A stretch of 64,000 nucleotides of DNA from Anabaena cylindrica PCC 7122 (GCF_000317695.1 NC_019771.1:1320001-1384000), one strand, 5' to 3'. Shown: positions 20,546 to 30,108, counted from the stretch's first letter. The notes: generated from the letters alone by a model not told the origin. Numbers and translations are program-made.

Positions 20546-21100
20546 ATGGCGACTCTATTACTGGACGACGGGACGATTGAGACTGATTTAAATCTAATAA
20601 TAGATGAATTAGCACCTTTAGGAATCGAAATCAGACATTATGACCCAGGAACATCGTTGCTGTTTCCACACCTACTAGACCAAGATGTGGTGACAGAAGC
20701 AGAGAAGCGTTATGCTGTGGGACTGCATAACAGTGTGTTTGAGTTTCTACAGCAAGAAAACGGTTATGTATGGTGTGACTTGCTGAATGTTCATCCAGGT
20801 TCACCCAATCTAGAAACACTGATAGCAACCTATGGACGTTACCACACTCATACTGCGGCTGAAGCTGTCTATTTATTAGCAGGAGAGATGATTTATGGTT
20901 TTGTTAAACCTGATGGTAGTCAAGTAAAGCTATTAATTGAGGCACAAGACTATATTCACATTCCATCGGCAGTTGAACACTGGAGTAGTCCTTCTGCATT
21001 GTTGAATTTTAAAGTGATTCGCTATTTCACAACTGTAGAGGGTTGGATGCCAAATTATACAGGAACTCAGTTGAGTGATTTGCTCAATCAACCACGCTGA
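20546..21100 (+). CDS. mtnD: Acireductone dioxygenase-like cupin
   Basis: The 184-residue protein matches the acireductone dioxygenase family in length and motif. The metal ligands are in GRYHTHTAAE (His100, His102, Glu106) with His145 in IPSAVEHW. The family oxidises 1,2-dihydroxy-3-keto-5-methylthiopentene to the ketoacid precursor of methionine in the methionine salvage pathway. No other salvage gene lies nearby. The leader contains a terminator-like hairpin, so attenuation is possible but unproven. Confidence 0.85.
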   Translation: MATLLLDDGTIETDLNLIIDELAPLGIEIRHYDPGTSLLFPHLLDQDVVTEAEKRYAVGLHNSVFEFLQQENGYVWCDLLNVHPGSPNLETLIATYGRYHTHTAAEAVYLLAGEMIYGFVKPDGSQVKLLIEAQDYIHIPSAVEHWSSPSALLNFKVIRYFTTVEGWMPNYTGTQLSDLLNQPR

Positions 21101-21350
21101 GAAAGTTTCATTAAAATATGAAAACACATTTAAAAGCATCTACTAATTTCTTTCTCGCGCCGCTGATTATATAAACATATTCACCTCCCCTCCCCTGAAG
21201 GACATAAAAGTTTGTATGCTGAGTTGATATATAGGATTCCTATTTGATTGTTGAAATTTACATAGTTGGGAAATGCCCACTTACACTACTTAAGATTTTT
21301 CACAAATGATTTAGGATTCTTATAGTTCTTCATAGTTCTGATAAAAACTG

Positions 21351-23621
21351 GTGCAAGAGGATTTTCGGTTAATTGTTGATTTGGTGTCGGTTCTTGCAGT
21401 CGCTGCCTGTGGTGGACTGCTGGCTGCTTTATTAAAACAACCTGTACTGCTGGGGTATCTGATTGGCGGTATGGTCGTGGGGCCTGCCGGACTGGGGGTA
21501 ATTAAAGAGGTTGTGCAGGTAGAAACTCTGGCTCAGTTTGGAGTGGCTTTTTTGTTATTCGCTTTGGGTGTGGAGTTTTCCTTTGGGGAACTGAAGAAAG
21601 TAAAAGCGATCGCACTTGGAGGAGGTGGACTACAAATTATCCTCACTATTCTCATCACCGTTTTGGTGTGTGGGATCACAGGTGCTTGGGGAACTTTACC
21701 CGCAAAAGGTGTATTTTTAGGTTCAATTCTGTCCTTGTCTTCCACCGCAGTTGTTCTCAAGTGCTTGATGGAACGCAACGAAACAGAAACACCCCACGGT
21801 CAAGTCATGCTAGGGATTTTGGTAGTCCAAGACTTGGCTTTGGGGCTGATGTTAGCAGTATTACCAGCCCTGCACGAACCTGGAGAAGTCCTGGGGATGG
21901 CAGTACTAACAGCTTTGGTGCGAATTGGTCTATTTGCAGCCGGTGCAGTTGTGGCCGGAATTTGGTTAATTCCCCCTTTGCTTAAACTCATAGCCCGCAC
22001 TGAAAGCCGGGAGTTATTTTTATTAGGGGTGGTGACTTTATGTTTGTGTATTGCCCTACTGACTGAATATTTGGGTTTATCAATTGAAATGGGGGCATTT
22101 GTCGCCGGTTTGATGATTTCTGAGGTGGAATACGCTGACGAAACTCTAACTATTGTTGAACCTTTACGGGATATCTTCGCTAGTTTATTTTTCGCTGCTA
22201 TTGGGATGTTAATCGACCCAGTATTTTTGTGGAACAATCTAGAATTGATTCTCGGCTTGGTGGGACTCGTTTTTATTGGTAAATTTTTAATTATCACTCC
22301 CCTAGTTAAATTGTTCGGCTATCCACTGAAAACAGCTTTAATTGTGGGGTTGGGACTGGCACAAATTGGGGAATTTTCCTTTGTGCTGGCTAGTGAAGGA
22401 CAGGCTTTAGGGTTGGTGTCCCGACGCATATATTTACTAATTTTGGGAACTACCGCAGTCACGCTGATGTTGACTCCTTTTGTTTTGCGGTTGGTACCAT
22501 TTTTATTCAATTTTGCGGAATCAATGCCTTGGTTGAAACCTTATTTAGAAGAAGATCAGGTGCGTGATGTTTCGGAAGATTTACCACGCCAAGACCATAT
22601 AGTAGTCTGCGGTTATGGTCGCATTGGTAAGAATTTGGTGAAGTTGTTACAACAAAATAATTTACCTGTGGTAGTCATTGATCAAGCAGAAAGTCGGATT
22701 CAGCAATTACGGGATGCGGGAATACCTTATGTTTATGGAAATGGGGTGAGTTTTCATGTTTTGGAAACTGCTGGGGTGAATGATGCTCAAGGAATGGCGA
22801 TCGCTCTCCCAGATCCTGCTAGTATCCGTTTATGCTTGAAACGGTCTTTGGAATTATCACCGGAATTAGATTTAGTTGTCCGTGCTACCCAAGATAAAAA
22901 TATTGAGATCCTTTACCAATTGGGGGCTAGGGAAGTTGTCCAACCAGAGTTTGAAGCTAGTTTAGAAATGGCTACTTACTTACTCAGTCGTGTTGGTTTG
23001 TTGCCAGAAGTGGTACAACAGCAAATGCAGGAAATCCGCAAAGACCATTATTTAGATTTGCGTCCTGAACGTTCTGCTGCTGAGGTTTCTGAATATTTAC
23101 AGGAAGTAACCCGCGATTTAAATCGTCGTTGGTATGACTTACCGTCGGGTTCTCCGTTGATTGGGATGACTTTAGAAGAAGCCGATATGCGCTATCTCAT
23201 TGGGGTGAGTTTAATGGCTATTCGTCGCCATACTGGGGAGGAGATTGATTATCCTAATAGTCAGATTAAACTAGAAGCGGGCGATCGCTTGTTAGTTGTG
23301 GGTGCCAGTGAGGAATTAGCAGCTTTAGCAGAGTTTGCTCAGGGAAATGCTGCTATTCCTGGAGAACGTAATGCTTGTCAATGGATAAGTGTTCCCGCAA
23401 ATTGTCCTATTTTGGGCAAAACTCTGGCAGATTTAACTGTTGATGAACATTATGGGGTAAAAGTCCAGGCAATTCGGCGAGATGGCAAATTTATCCGCTT
23501 TCCTCGTGGCAATATGGATTTGAGAATAGGTGATCAAGTTCTGCTTTGCGGTAGTTTAACCAGTTTGAATGAACTCCAAGAATTTTTTACTCCTTCTTGT
23601 GAGTTACCTGTGATTCCGTAG
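21351..23621 (+). CDS. CPA2-family cation:proton antiporter with TrkA domains (Kef-type)
   Basis: The 756-residue protein starts at a GTG with no better upstream start. The N-terminal 390 residues hold about 12-13 membrane segments typical of Na+/H+ exchanger folds, with LKQPVLLGYLIGGMVVGPAGLG, LSSTAVVLKCL and GAFVAGLMISE. After residue 410 comes an NAD-binding TrkA-N domain (VVCGYGRIGKNLVKLLQQ), followed by two TrkA-C domains (about 590-670 and 680-750). Kef-type proteins export K+ or Na+ in exchange for protons under nucleotide control. Here the double TrkA-C end suggests ligand gating. The ion cannot be deduced. Confidence 0.9.
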   Translation: MQEDFRLIVDLVSVLAVAACGGLLAALLKQPVLLGYLIGGMVVGPAGLGVIKEVVQVETLAQFGVAFLLFALGVEFSFGELKKVKAIALGGGGLQIILTILITVLVCGITGAWGTLPAKGVFLGSILSLSSTAVVLKCLMERNETETPHGQVMLGILVVQDLALGLMLAVLPALHEPGEVLGMAVLTALVRIGLFAAGAVVAGIWLIPPLLKLIARTESRELFLLGVVTLCLCIALLTEYLGLSIEMGAFVAGLMISEVEYADETLTIVEPLRDIFASLFFAAIGMLIDPVFLWNNLELILGLVGLVFIGKFLIITPLVKLFGYPLKTALIVGLGLAQIGEFSFVLASEGQALGLVSRRIYLLILGTTAVTLMLTPFVLRLVPFLFNFAESMPWLKPYLEEDQVRDVSEDLPRQDHIVVCGYGRIGKNLVKLLQQNNLPVVVIDQAESRIQQLRDAGIPYVYGNGVSFHVLETAGVNDAQGMAIALPDPASIRLCLKRSLELSPELDLVVRATQDKNIEILYQLGAREVVQPEFEASLEMATYLLSRVGLLPEVVQQQMQEIRKDHYLDLRPERSAAEVSEYLQEVTRDLNRRWYDLPSGSPLIGMTLEEADMRYLIGVSLMAIRRHTGEEIDYPNSQIKLEAGDRLLVVGASEELAALAEFAQGNAAIPGERNACQWISVPANCPILGKTLADLTVDEHYGVKVQAIRRDGKFIRFPRGNMDLRIGDQVLLCGSLTSLNELQEFFTPSCELPVIP

Positions 23622-23809
23622 CGGTGGGGGATGTTAAATTAGCTTTTACTCTTTTGCTACAAGAAGAATATGGATTAAATGAACCGCGAAGGAAGAAGGA
23701 AGAAGGATAAGTAATTTTGCTTGTGTAAGGCGTACATTGCAAAAAAGTTTAAAAACTGAATTAAGCTGTCTTCACCTCTGCTCCCTGCCCCCTGCCTCTT
23801 TCCTTCCTG

Positions 23810-24091
23810 CTAGTCTATGTTGGCAACTTCAACGCTGGCTTCTCGTGGAATTAATCCTCTTTCTAATACTGCTTCACTGCGAGATTTCATATAGACTATC
23901 GCTAGTTTCCAAACAATTATTTGCTCGTTGTTGCTATCTACAATACACACACAATTGTGATCTTGCCAAAAAACCTGACCTATGATTAGGTCCCCAGTCA
24001 CTAGTTTGAATTCGACTGTTGGTTTTTGTTTAATCCAAGTTTGCACTTGTCGAATGCTAGGTAGGCTCGTATTAAAGTCGGTTGTTGCCAT
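23810..24091 (-). CDS. hfq: Cyanobacterial Hfq-like RNA-binding protein
   Basis: The 93-residue protein has the cyanobacterial Hfq pattern: LPSIRQVQTWIKQKPTVEFKL for the Sm1 helix and strands, then TGDLIIGQVFWQDHNCVCIV, and the Sm2-like IIVWKLAIVYM. In cyanobacteria Hfq is divergent from classical Hfq, has poor RNA-binding residues, and instead acts with the pilus ATPase PilB1 in motility and uptake. The C-terminal 20 residues are longer than the usual 70-residue protein. Its position head-to-head with dapF is conserved in the phylum, which strengthens the call. Confidence 0.88.
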   Translation of the reverse strand: MATTDFNTSLPSIRQVQTWIKQKPTVEFKLVTGDLIIGQVFWQDHNCVCIVDSNNEQIIVWKLAIVYMKSRSEAVLERGLIPREASVEVANID

Positions 24092-24168
24092 TTTTGGTAA
24101 TGATATATGTACGAGGGATAATGTTTAAATCAGCACTCATCTATCTTTGATAATTCATCTAGGGAAAA

Positions 24169-25008
24169 ATGGCAATCGAATTTACTAAGTATCATGGTCT
24201 GGGTAACGATTTCATCCTCATTGATAACCGTTCTGCTTCTACACCAGTCATTAAACCAGAGGAAGCTGTGAAGTGGTGCGATCGCCATTTTGGTATTGGC
24301 GCTGATGGTGTTATCTTTGCTTTACCAGGTGAAAATGGTGCTGACTACACTATGCGGATTTTTAATTCCGACGGTTCAGAACCAGAAATGTGCGGTAATG
24401 GCATTCGTTGTTTGGCAGCATTTTTAACTGAGTTAGAAGGTGTATCCCGCACTAAAGACTATTATCGCATTCATACTTTAGCAGGTGTGATGACTCCCCA
24501 ACTCACTGATGATGGTCAAATTAAGGTGGATATGGGTTTACCTCGGTTACTCGCGCAAGAAATTCCTACTACTCTTGCTGCTGCTGATAGTAAGGTGATT
24601 AATCAACCTCTAGAAGTGGCAGAAAAAACTTGGGATGTTACCTGTGTCAGTATGGGAAATCCTCACTGTATCACTTTTGTTGAGGATGTTGCGGCTATTC
24701 CTTTAGAAACCATTGGCCCCAAATTTGAACATCACCCAGCTTTTCCCCAAAGAATCAACACAGAATTTATTGAAGTTGTTAACCGTAATTATTTAAAAAT
24801 GCGGGTTTGGGAACGAGGTGCGGGTATTACTTTAGCCTGTGGTACAGGTGCTTGCGCTGTTTTGGTGGCTGGAGTTTTGAATGATTTGTGCGATCGCACA
24901 GCTACAATTGAATTACCAGGCGGTCTTTTGGAAATCGAATGGTCAGAAGTTGATCAACGAATTTACATGACCGGGCCAGCCGAACGGGTCTTTACAGGTA
25001 AATTTTAG
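24169..25008 (+). CDS. dapF: Diaminopimelate epimerase
   Basis: The enzyme converts LL- to meso-diaminopimelate for lysine and peptidoglycan synthesis. The 279 residues are the normal length. The family signatures are clear: FTKYHGLGNDFILID at the N-terminus, NSDGSEPEMCGNGIRC with the first catalytic Cys, MGNPHCITFV, and ERGAGITLACGTGACA with the second catalytic Cys. It starts at an ATG 77 bp from the hfq start, so the two share a divergent promoter region. Confidence 0.96.
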   Translation: MAIEFTKYHGLGNDFILIDNRSASTPVIKPEEAVKWCDRHFGIGADGVIFALPGENGADYTMRIFNSDGSEPEMCGNGIRCLAAFLTELEGVSRTKDYYRIHTLAGVMTPQLTDDGQIKVDMGLPRLLAQEIPTTLAAADSKVINQPLEVAEKTWDVTCVSMGNPHCITFVEDVAAIPLETIGPKFEHHPAFPQRINTEFIEVVNRNYLKMRVWERGAGITLACGTGACAVLVAGVLNDLCDRTATIELPGGLLEIEWSEVDQRIYMTGPAERVFTGKF

Positions 25009-25015
25009 CCTGTGG

Positions 25016-25036
25016 GGGCGTATCGCAATACGTCCC
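25016..25036. repeat. GGGCGTAT..ATACGTCCC intergenic hairpin
   Basis: A short imperfect palindrome (GGGCGTATCGCAATACGTCCC) lies between dapF and the ribokinase gene. This sequence pattern is a common dispersed hairpin in cyanobacterial intergenic DNA. It is not followed by a T run and is probably not a terminator. Confidence 0.5.
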
Positions 25037-25061
25037 TGGTTTTCAAACCTTTCACTTTATT

Positions 25062-25976
25062 ATGACTATTATCGTCTTTGGCAGCATCAATATAGACTTA
25101 GTAACAACAACCCCCCGCTTACCAATTGCTGGTGAAACCCTACTAGGAGAAACCTTTTTTAAAACACCAGGAGGTAAAGGTGCAAATCAAGCCGTCGCAT
25201 TAGCAAAATTGGGAATTCCTACCCACATGATAGGACGTATAGGTGCTGATAGTTTTGGTGAAGAACTCATCGAAAATTTGCAAGTCTCCGGTGTCCAAAC
25301 TAATAATATTTTAATTACTGAAAATGTTAGTTCTGGGGTTGCTATCATCACTGTAGATCATAGTGGAGAAAATCACATAGTTGTCATTCCCGGTGCAAAT
25401 GCACAAGTTAATCAAGATGATATAGAAAGATTAACTCATTTATTACCAGAAGCAACAGCCATACTTTTACAATTAGAAATTCCGATTGATGTCGTTGTTA
25501 AAGCTGCCAAATCTGCAAGGAAAGCAAATATTACCGTAATTCTTGATCCTGCACCAGCACAATCTCAATTACCAGATGAACTTTACCCACTCATAGATAT
25601 TATCACACCCAACGAAATAGAAGCGAGTCAATTAGTAGGTTTTCCTGTCAATGGAGAAGAAACAGCAGCAAAAGCAGCAACTATTTTATTGCAACGGGGA
25701 GTAAAGTGTGCGGTGATAAAGTTGGGTGCAAAAGGTGTTTATTGTGCCACTACTGATCAAAATTTCTTTATCCCAGCTTTTCCAGTTCAAGCAGTTGATA
25801 CAGTTGCTGCTGGTGACGCTTTTAATGCAGGTTTAGCAGCAGCACTTTTTCACAAACTCCCTTTACGCGAAGCAGTGATTTGGGGTGCAGCAGCAGGTGC
25901 TTTAGCAACAACAAAATTAGGGGCGCAGAGTTCTTTACCTGATAGAATGACTTTAGAGAAGTTTTTACTAATGTAG
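25062..25976 (+). CDS. rbsK: Ribokinase (PfkB family carbohydrate kinase)
   Basis: The protein (304 residues) begins VFGSINIDLV, then has TPGGKGANQAVALAKLG (sugar-binding PfkB signature 1) and the C-terminal DTVAAGDAFNAGLAAAL (signature 2 with the catalytic Asp and anion hole). This pattern matches ribokinase, which phosphorylates D-ribose. Other PfkB sugars or nucleosides cannot be excluded. It follows dapF by 53 nt on the same strand. No ribose transporter is close, although the nucleoside hydrolase 3 kb downstream would release ribose. Confidence 0.87.
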   Translation: MTIIVFGSINIDLVTTTPRLPIAGETLLGETFFKTPGGKGANQAVALAKLGIPTHMIGRIGADSFGEELIENLQVSGVQTNNILITENVSSGVAIITVDHSGENHIVVIPGANAQVNQDDIERLTHLLPEATAILLQLEIPIDVVVKAAKSARKANITVILDPAPAQSQLPDELYPLIDIITPNEIEASQLVGFPVNGEETAAKAATILLQRGVKCAVIKLGAKGVYCATTDQNFFIPAFPVQAVDTVAAGDAFNAGLAAALFHKLPLREAVIWGAAAGALATTKLGAQSSLPDRMTLEKFLLM

Positions 25977-26025
25977 GCGTGTTCAATATATCTCTACTTT
26001 CAATTACCAATATCCTCATTCTAAC

Positions 26026-26262
26026 TCACTGTTGTAACTCCCGATCACATTCTTCAATCGGTGTTGCTAGTCCTTCTTTAATTGATTCCCGCATCCCCGG
26101 AATTGAGAGAAGATAGAGGCTTTCCTGTATAGATGCCCAATCTGCTTCCGATAATAATACTGCATTGCTACTTTGTCCAGCAATAATAATGGGTTGATGA
26201 GACTGATTCACCGAATCAATTAGATCCTGTAACTGCTGTTGAGCATCATTAATTGGAATCAT
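26026..26262 (-). CDS. Phd/YefM-type antitoxin without adjacent toxin
   Basis: The 78-residue protein has the N-terminal Phd/YefM fold pattern (IPINDAQQQLQDLIDSVNQSHQPIIIAGQSSNAVLLSEADWASIQESLYLL), used for DNA binding and dimerisation, and an acidic C-terminal tail (EGLATPIEECDRELQQ) that would contact a toxin. GGAGG precedes the ATG. Only 49 nt separate its stop from the convergent ribokinase stop, so there is no room for a RelE/YoeB toxin downstream. It may be a solitary antitoxin or a remnant. Confidence 0.82.
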   Translation of the reverse strand: MIPINDAQQQLQDLIDSVNQSHQPIIIAGQSSNAVLLSEADWASIQESLYLLSIPGMRESIKEGLATPIEECDRELQQ

Positions 26263-26426
26263 AGTCCTCCATCTGTCAATTATGCTTCTTTCTATGTAAT
26301 ATAATAATATGAAAATTAATCCTGTTAATCCTTTAATCCTGGATATCCTGATTCAGACAATTAAATTTTAATAAAAAACGGTGCATAATATTTGATTAAC
26401 ACACGCTACATGGATAATTATTGATT

Positions 26427-28574
26427 TTAAGGAAATGGTTGACTTAGACTTTCTCCTCTTTCTATCATTTCATATTCTTTAATATATTGCTGTAGAGCTA
26501 GTTTCTGATTTTCTGCTAAACCTGTATCTTCTGCTAAACTCCTAACTCTGTTAATAATTTCAGATGCTTCTAAATAATATGAAAGCCACTGAGGATATAG
26601 TCTATAAAGTTTTGTATTTTGGACAAAATTATTTTCTATTACTTCTACTAAATCTTTGTCTTTTTCAATAACTTTTTGAACCCATTGTTTGATTTCTTCT
26701 ACGCCACATAAATCACGCCAAAAAGCTAGTACAGATCGTAATTTAGGAACTTTTAAAAAGTTGAACTGTATTTTATCTTGATATGCAGCTTTTTTTATCT
26801 TATCTAAAGCTACTTGCTCTAATTCTTCTAGTTGTTGTGAATTAACAAGCCTTTCTTCTTCGGGTTTACTCCTTGTAGCTTCATATTTACTATGCTGTTC
26901 TCCAAGAGAAATAACTTGCCAAACTATTGTAAATATTGCTTGTCCTTTTTGCATTGATTCCTGAAGAATTATCCCACGTTTCTCTTTTTCTATTCTTTCT
27001 AAAAGCTGATGAATCAAAAACTCTATTTCATATTCATTACCCATAGCAAAACTTGAGTTTATTTGATCCTCTAATCTCAGCAGATTATCACCAACTTTAA
27101 ATAAAGCTTCTAAAATTGAAGGGACACAATTTAAAGGAATATCTTTTTCATCCAAATCCCTCAAACGGTTCAAAAACAATTTTACTCTACTTGTACCATC
27201 AGGGCGGATTTGATTGGAAAATTCTAATAATTTTTCAGCAAATGCCTGAGAATCACTTGCTAATGTTAATATAGCTTTCATTTCAGAATTTGATATATCA
27301 CCTTCTGGTATTGATAGGTGAAAATATCGAGGGAATATTTCTCCAACAGATATACGAAGTTGGTTATTATCTTTTGCTAATTCCTGACTCATTATGATGA
27401 CACCTGGGTGTTCTATAGGAGTTCTGATTCCGGGAAAAATTAGCCTCATTATATTTTTTACTGCTTTTTTATCCTTCTTATTGATTTGGCTAATCCAAGA
27501 ATCATGAAATATTTTACGTTCTTCTTCACTCATATAACTAGAGGCTGTCTCATAAAGCATATAACCCGAAAATAATTCAGAATTATGGCGGACTATATTG
27601 TAAATCAATGGACAAAATACTCTGATAGTTTCAATTGCAATAAAATCAACAAAGTTAACTTCTCCCTTGACTGCTGGATATGTTACCATCAAAGTATTTA
27701 TTAACCGACGAATACTGCGAGGTGTAGTGATAAAATGTTCTATGCCTTGCAAATAGACATCTCGCCAATGGTCTTCTTGAAATAGCTCTTCTGGAGTATC
27801 AGCAAATATTTTCTCTATATCTACTTCAAATATTTTGCGAAGTGAGAATTTATCTGGAAGAGGTAACTCAAAGGGAACTTGAACAATTTTTTCAAGGTAG
27901 GCTTCACCATCAATTTTCTGTATATCTTCAAGTGCTTTAACGACAACTTCTTTGTCGAATAGCAACAGATAAATAACATTAGGAAAATTAGCGACTGCTT
28001 TTATTACTCGAAATAGTTGTCTAATCTCTTCAGCAGTCAGCCTATCAATATCATCAATTACGATCAATATTTTCTTATTTTCTTTCCTCAGTAATTCCTC
28101 TACCTCTTTCTTTAATTTATGGATATCTTTTGGTTGTATTATTGTATTTACAGTCGCAGCAAAGCCTTTTGTCAATAAACCGGGAATTGGTGCAACCCTT
28201 TCAGCCAAACTTGTTAGTAATTCTTTAGCATTTGCATCTAAAGATTGCCATTTATCATATAAAACACCTAGCAATTGATCGAAAAAGCTTTTAGTGAGAT
28301 CTTCTTGTCCTGAAAACCACCAGGGATTAAAAGGTACAATAATCGGCTGTTCCTCTTCTGGCTTCTGTTCAAGATAGTGAACTATAAAATTTAATAAGGT
28401 TGATTTACCTGAACCCCAAGGAGCATAAACTGCCATCACTAAACCATCTGAAGGAGACATTTTGCAAATGCTTTTAGCCAGATTCTCAGCAAAGGAAGCA
28501 TATCCTAATTTGTCATCTTTTGGATTAGTTAAAGGGTTATCTGCCGATAAAATATTTAAATCTTCAGTTTCCAA
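26427..28574 (-). CDS. KAP family P-loop NTPase
   Basis: The 715-residue protein begins at a TTG preceded by a strong AAGGAG. The Walker A motif APWGSGKST is at residues 51-59 and the Walker B/KAP motif ILIVIDDIDRL at about 169-179, with a TTPRSIRRLINTL sensor-like segment later. KAP NTPases occur as membrane-linked STAND-like ATPases and in several phage-defence systems. The usual pair of membrane helices between Walker A and B is replaced here by a weakly hydrophobic stretch (about 125-147), so membrane attachment is doubtful. The C-terminal 400 residues are helical and not recognised. It stands between the orphan antitoxin and the deaminase. Confidence 0.82.
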   Translation of the reverse strand: METEDLNILSADNPLTNPKDDKLGYASFAENLAKSICKMSPSDGLVMAVYAPWGSGKSTLLNFIVHYLEQKPEEEQPIIVPFNPWWFSGQEDLTKSFFDQLLGVLYDKWQSLDANAKELLTSLAERVAPIPGLLTKGFAATVNTIIQPKDIHKLKKEVEELLRKENKKILIVIDDIDRLTAEEIRQLFRVIKAVANFPNVIYLLLFDKEVVVKALEDIQKIDGEAYLEKIVQVPFELPLPDKFSLRKIFEVDIEKIFADTPEELFQEDHWRDVYLQGIEHFITTPRSIRRLINTLMVTYPAVKGEVNFVDFIAIETIRVFCPLIYNIVRHNSELFSGYMLYETASSYMSEEERKIFHDSWISQINKKDKKAVKNIMRLIFPGIRTPIEHPGVIIMSQELAKDNNQLRISVGEIFPRYFHLSIPEGDISNSEMKAILTLASDSQAFAEKLLEFSNQIRPDGTSRVKLFLNRLRDLDEKDIPLNCVPSILEALFKVGDNLLRLEDQINSSFAMGNEYEIEFLIHQLLERIEKEKRGIILQESMQKGQAIFTIVWQVISLGEQHSKYEATRSKPEEERLVNSQQLEELEQVALDKIKKAAYQDKIQFNFLKVPKLRSVLAFWRDLCGVEEIKQWVQKVIEKDKDLVEVIENNFVQNTKLYRLYPQWLSYYLEASEIINRVRSLAEDTGLAENQKLALQQYIKEYEMIERGESLSQPFP

Positions 28575-28643
28575 GTTAGAATTACTCCTTATCTCTGAGA
28601 TAGATTTTTAATCCTGCTAAAACGTAGCAGATTCCCGACTTCT

Positions 28644-29075
28644 TCAATTCCCAATATCCTCATTCCATAATTCTGGTTTTTCTGTAATAAATTCACTCAT
28701 CATATTTTCGCATTCATCAAGGTTTAAATCAACGACTTCCACCCCATGAGAAATCATAAAATCTTTCGCACCAGGAAAGGTTTTTGATTCTCCAGCAATT
28801 ACTTTTTTAATGCCAAATTGTACCACCGCACCAGCGCATAAATAACAAGGCATTAAGGTAGAATATAATGTTGTACCTTTGTAATTGCCAATTCTCCCAG
28901 CATTCCTTAAACAATCAATTTCGGCATGGGTGACAGGATCACCATCTTGTACCCGCTTATTATGTCCTTTACCGATAATTTTACCGTCTTTGATCAAAAC
29001 AGAACCGATAGGGATTCCCCCTTCTTCTCTGCCTTGTTTAGCTTCGCTAATTGCAGCTTGCATAAATTCGTCCAT
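28644..29075 (-). CDS. Cytosine deaminase-like (Fcy1-type nucleoside/base deaminase)
   Basis: The 143-residue protein has the zinc-binding motifs HAE (50-52) and PCYLC (76-80). It aligns along its length with yeast Fcy1 rather than with bacterial CodA: EGGIPIGSVLI, GKGHNKRVQDGD, TTLYSTLMPCYLC, and a C-terminus ending PELWNEDIG, close to the Fcy1 end. Fcy1-type enzymes convert cytosine to uracil for pyrimidine salvage. Other bases, or guanine or tRNA adenosine, are less likely from this pattern. AGGAG precedes the ATG. Only 16 nt separate it from the divergent nucleoside hydrolase. Confidence 0.83.
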   Translation of the reverse strand: MDEFMQAAISEAKQGREEGGIPIGSVLIKDGKIIGKGHNKRVQDGDPVTHAEIDCLRNAGRIGNYKGTTLYSTLMPCYLCAGAVVQFGIKKVIAGESKTFPGAKDFMISHGVEVVDLNLDECENMMSEFITEKPELWNEDIGN

Positions 29076-29091
29076 TTGATAAACTCCTGAT

Positions 29092-30015
29092 ATGAAAAAA
29101 CAACTGGTATTACTAGATCATGATGGCGGTGTAGATGATTATTTAGCAACTATGCTATTGCTGACAATGGATCATATCCAACTTCTTGGCATTGTTGCAA
29201 CTCCCGCTGATTGTTATATTCAAGCATCTGTTAGTGCTACTCGTAAAATTATTGATTTAATGGGATTTTCTCATATTCCAGTTGCAGAAAGTACTGTGCG
29301 GGGAATTAATCCTTTTCCTCGTCTTTATCGTCGTGATTCTTTTATTATTGATCGTTTACCTATTCTCAATCAAGAAGAAACTATTAACACGCCTTTAGTT
29401 GCACAAACAGGTCAAGATTTTATGGTGCAGGTGTTACGGGAAGCATCAGAACCAGTCACGTTGATGGTAACTGGCCCTTTAACAACTGTAGCTGTAGCTT
29501 TAGATCAAGCACCGGAAATTGAAGAAAAAATTGCCAAAATTGTTTGGATGGGAGGTGCTTTGAATGTACCAGGAAATGTGGAAAAAAGTCTAGAAGCAGG
29601 ACAAGATGGTTCTGCGGAATGGAATGTTTATTGGGATGCAGTTTCAGCCGCACGAGTTTGGGAAACACAAATTGAAGTTATTATGTGTCCTTTGGATTTA
29701 ACTAATAATGTACCTATGGCATTAGAGTTATTAAAAAAAATTACTAGACAACGCCAATATCCTATTTCAGATTTAGCAGGTCAATGTTATGCTTTAGTTG
29801 CACATCAAGATTATTATTTTTGGGATGTTTTGGCAGCGGCTTATTTAGGTAAACCTGAATTTTATGAATTGCGAGAATGGGAAACAGAAATTATTACTAC
29901 TGGTGTTAGCCAAGGACGAACTAAAGTAGTATCAGGAGGTAAGAAAATTTACGCGATGGATAAAGTAGATAAAGAGTCTTTTTACGCTTATATTTTACAG
30001 CAATGGGCAAGATAA
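29092..30015 (+). CDS. Nucleoside hydrolase (inosine-uridine preferring family)
   Basis: The 307-residue protein starts LVLLDHDGGVDDYLATMLLL, which contains the calcium-binding DxDxxxDD motif of the family near residues 8-15. It has VTGPLTTVAVAL in the middle and a C-terminal NVYWDAVSA-type segment with the second Asp region. The family hydrolyses ribonucleosides to base and ribose. Pairing with a cytosine deaminase (divergent, 16 nt gap) and a ribokinase 3 kb away suggests a pyrimidine/ribose salvage set. There is no Shine-Dalgarno sequence before the ATG, so the start is fixed by homology. Confidence 0.87.
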   Translation: MKKQLVLLDHDGGVDDYLATMLLLTMDHIQLLGIVATPADCYIQASVSATRKIIDLMGFSHIPVAESTVRGINPFPRLYRRDSFIIDRLPILNQEETINTPLVAQTGQDFMVQVLREASEPVTLMVTGPLTTVAVALDQAPEIEEKIAKIVWMGGALNVPGNVEKSLEAGQDGSAEWNVYWDAVSAARVWETQIEVIMCPLDLTNNVPMALELLKKITRQRQYPISDLAGQCYALVAHQDYYFWDVLAAAYLGKPEFYELREWETEIITTGVSQGRTKVVSGGKKIYAMDKVDKESFYAYILQQWAR

Positions 30016-30017
30016 AT

Positions 30018-30045
30018 AATTCGTAATTCGTAATTCGTAATTCGT
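30018..30045. repeat. AATTCGT heptamer tandem repeat (four units)
   Basis: Four perfect head-to-tail AATTCGT units follow the nucleoside hydrolase stop. Short tandemly repeated repetitive sequences of 7 bp are a well-known feature of nostocalean genomes. The same heptamer recurs at 55590-55610. The gap continues with further repeats to 30672 and holds no gene. Confidence 0.8.
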
Positions 30046-30108
30046 AATTATTTCTCGTTCCCATACTCTGTATGGGAATGAATTCTATAAGGCTCTGCCT
30101 TCCCATGA

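Noticed and set aside
28560..28640. Attachment site next to the KAP gene
   Set aside because: No repeated core sequence or tRNA end was found nearby.
30018..30045. CRISPR array
   Set aside because: The units are contiguous heptamers without spacers, typical of cyanobacterial tandem heptamers.
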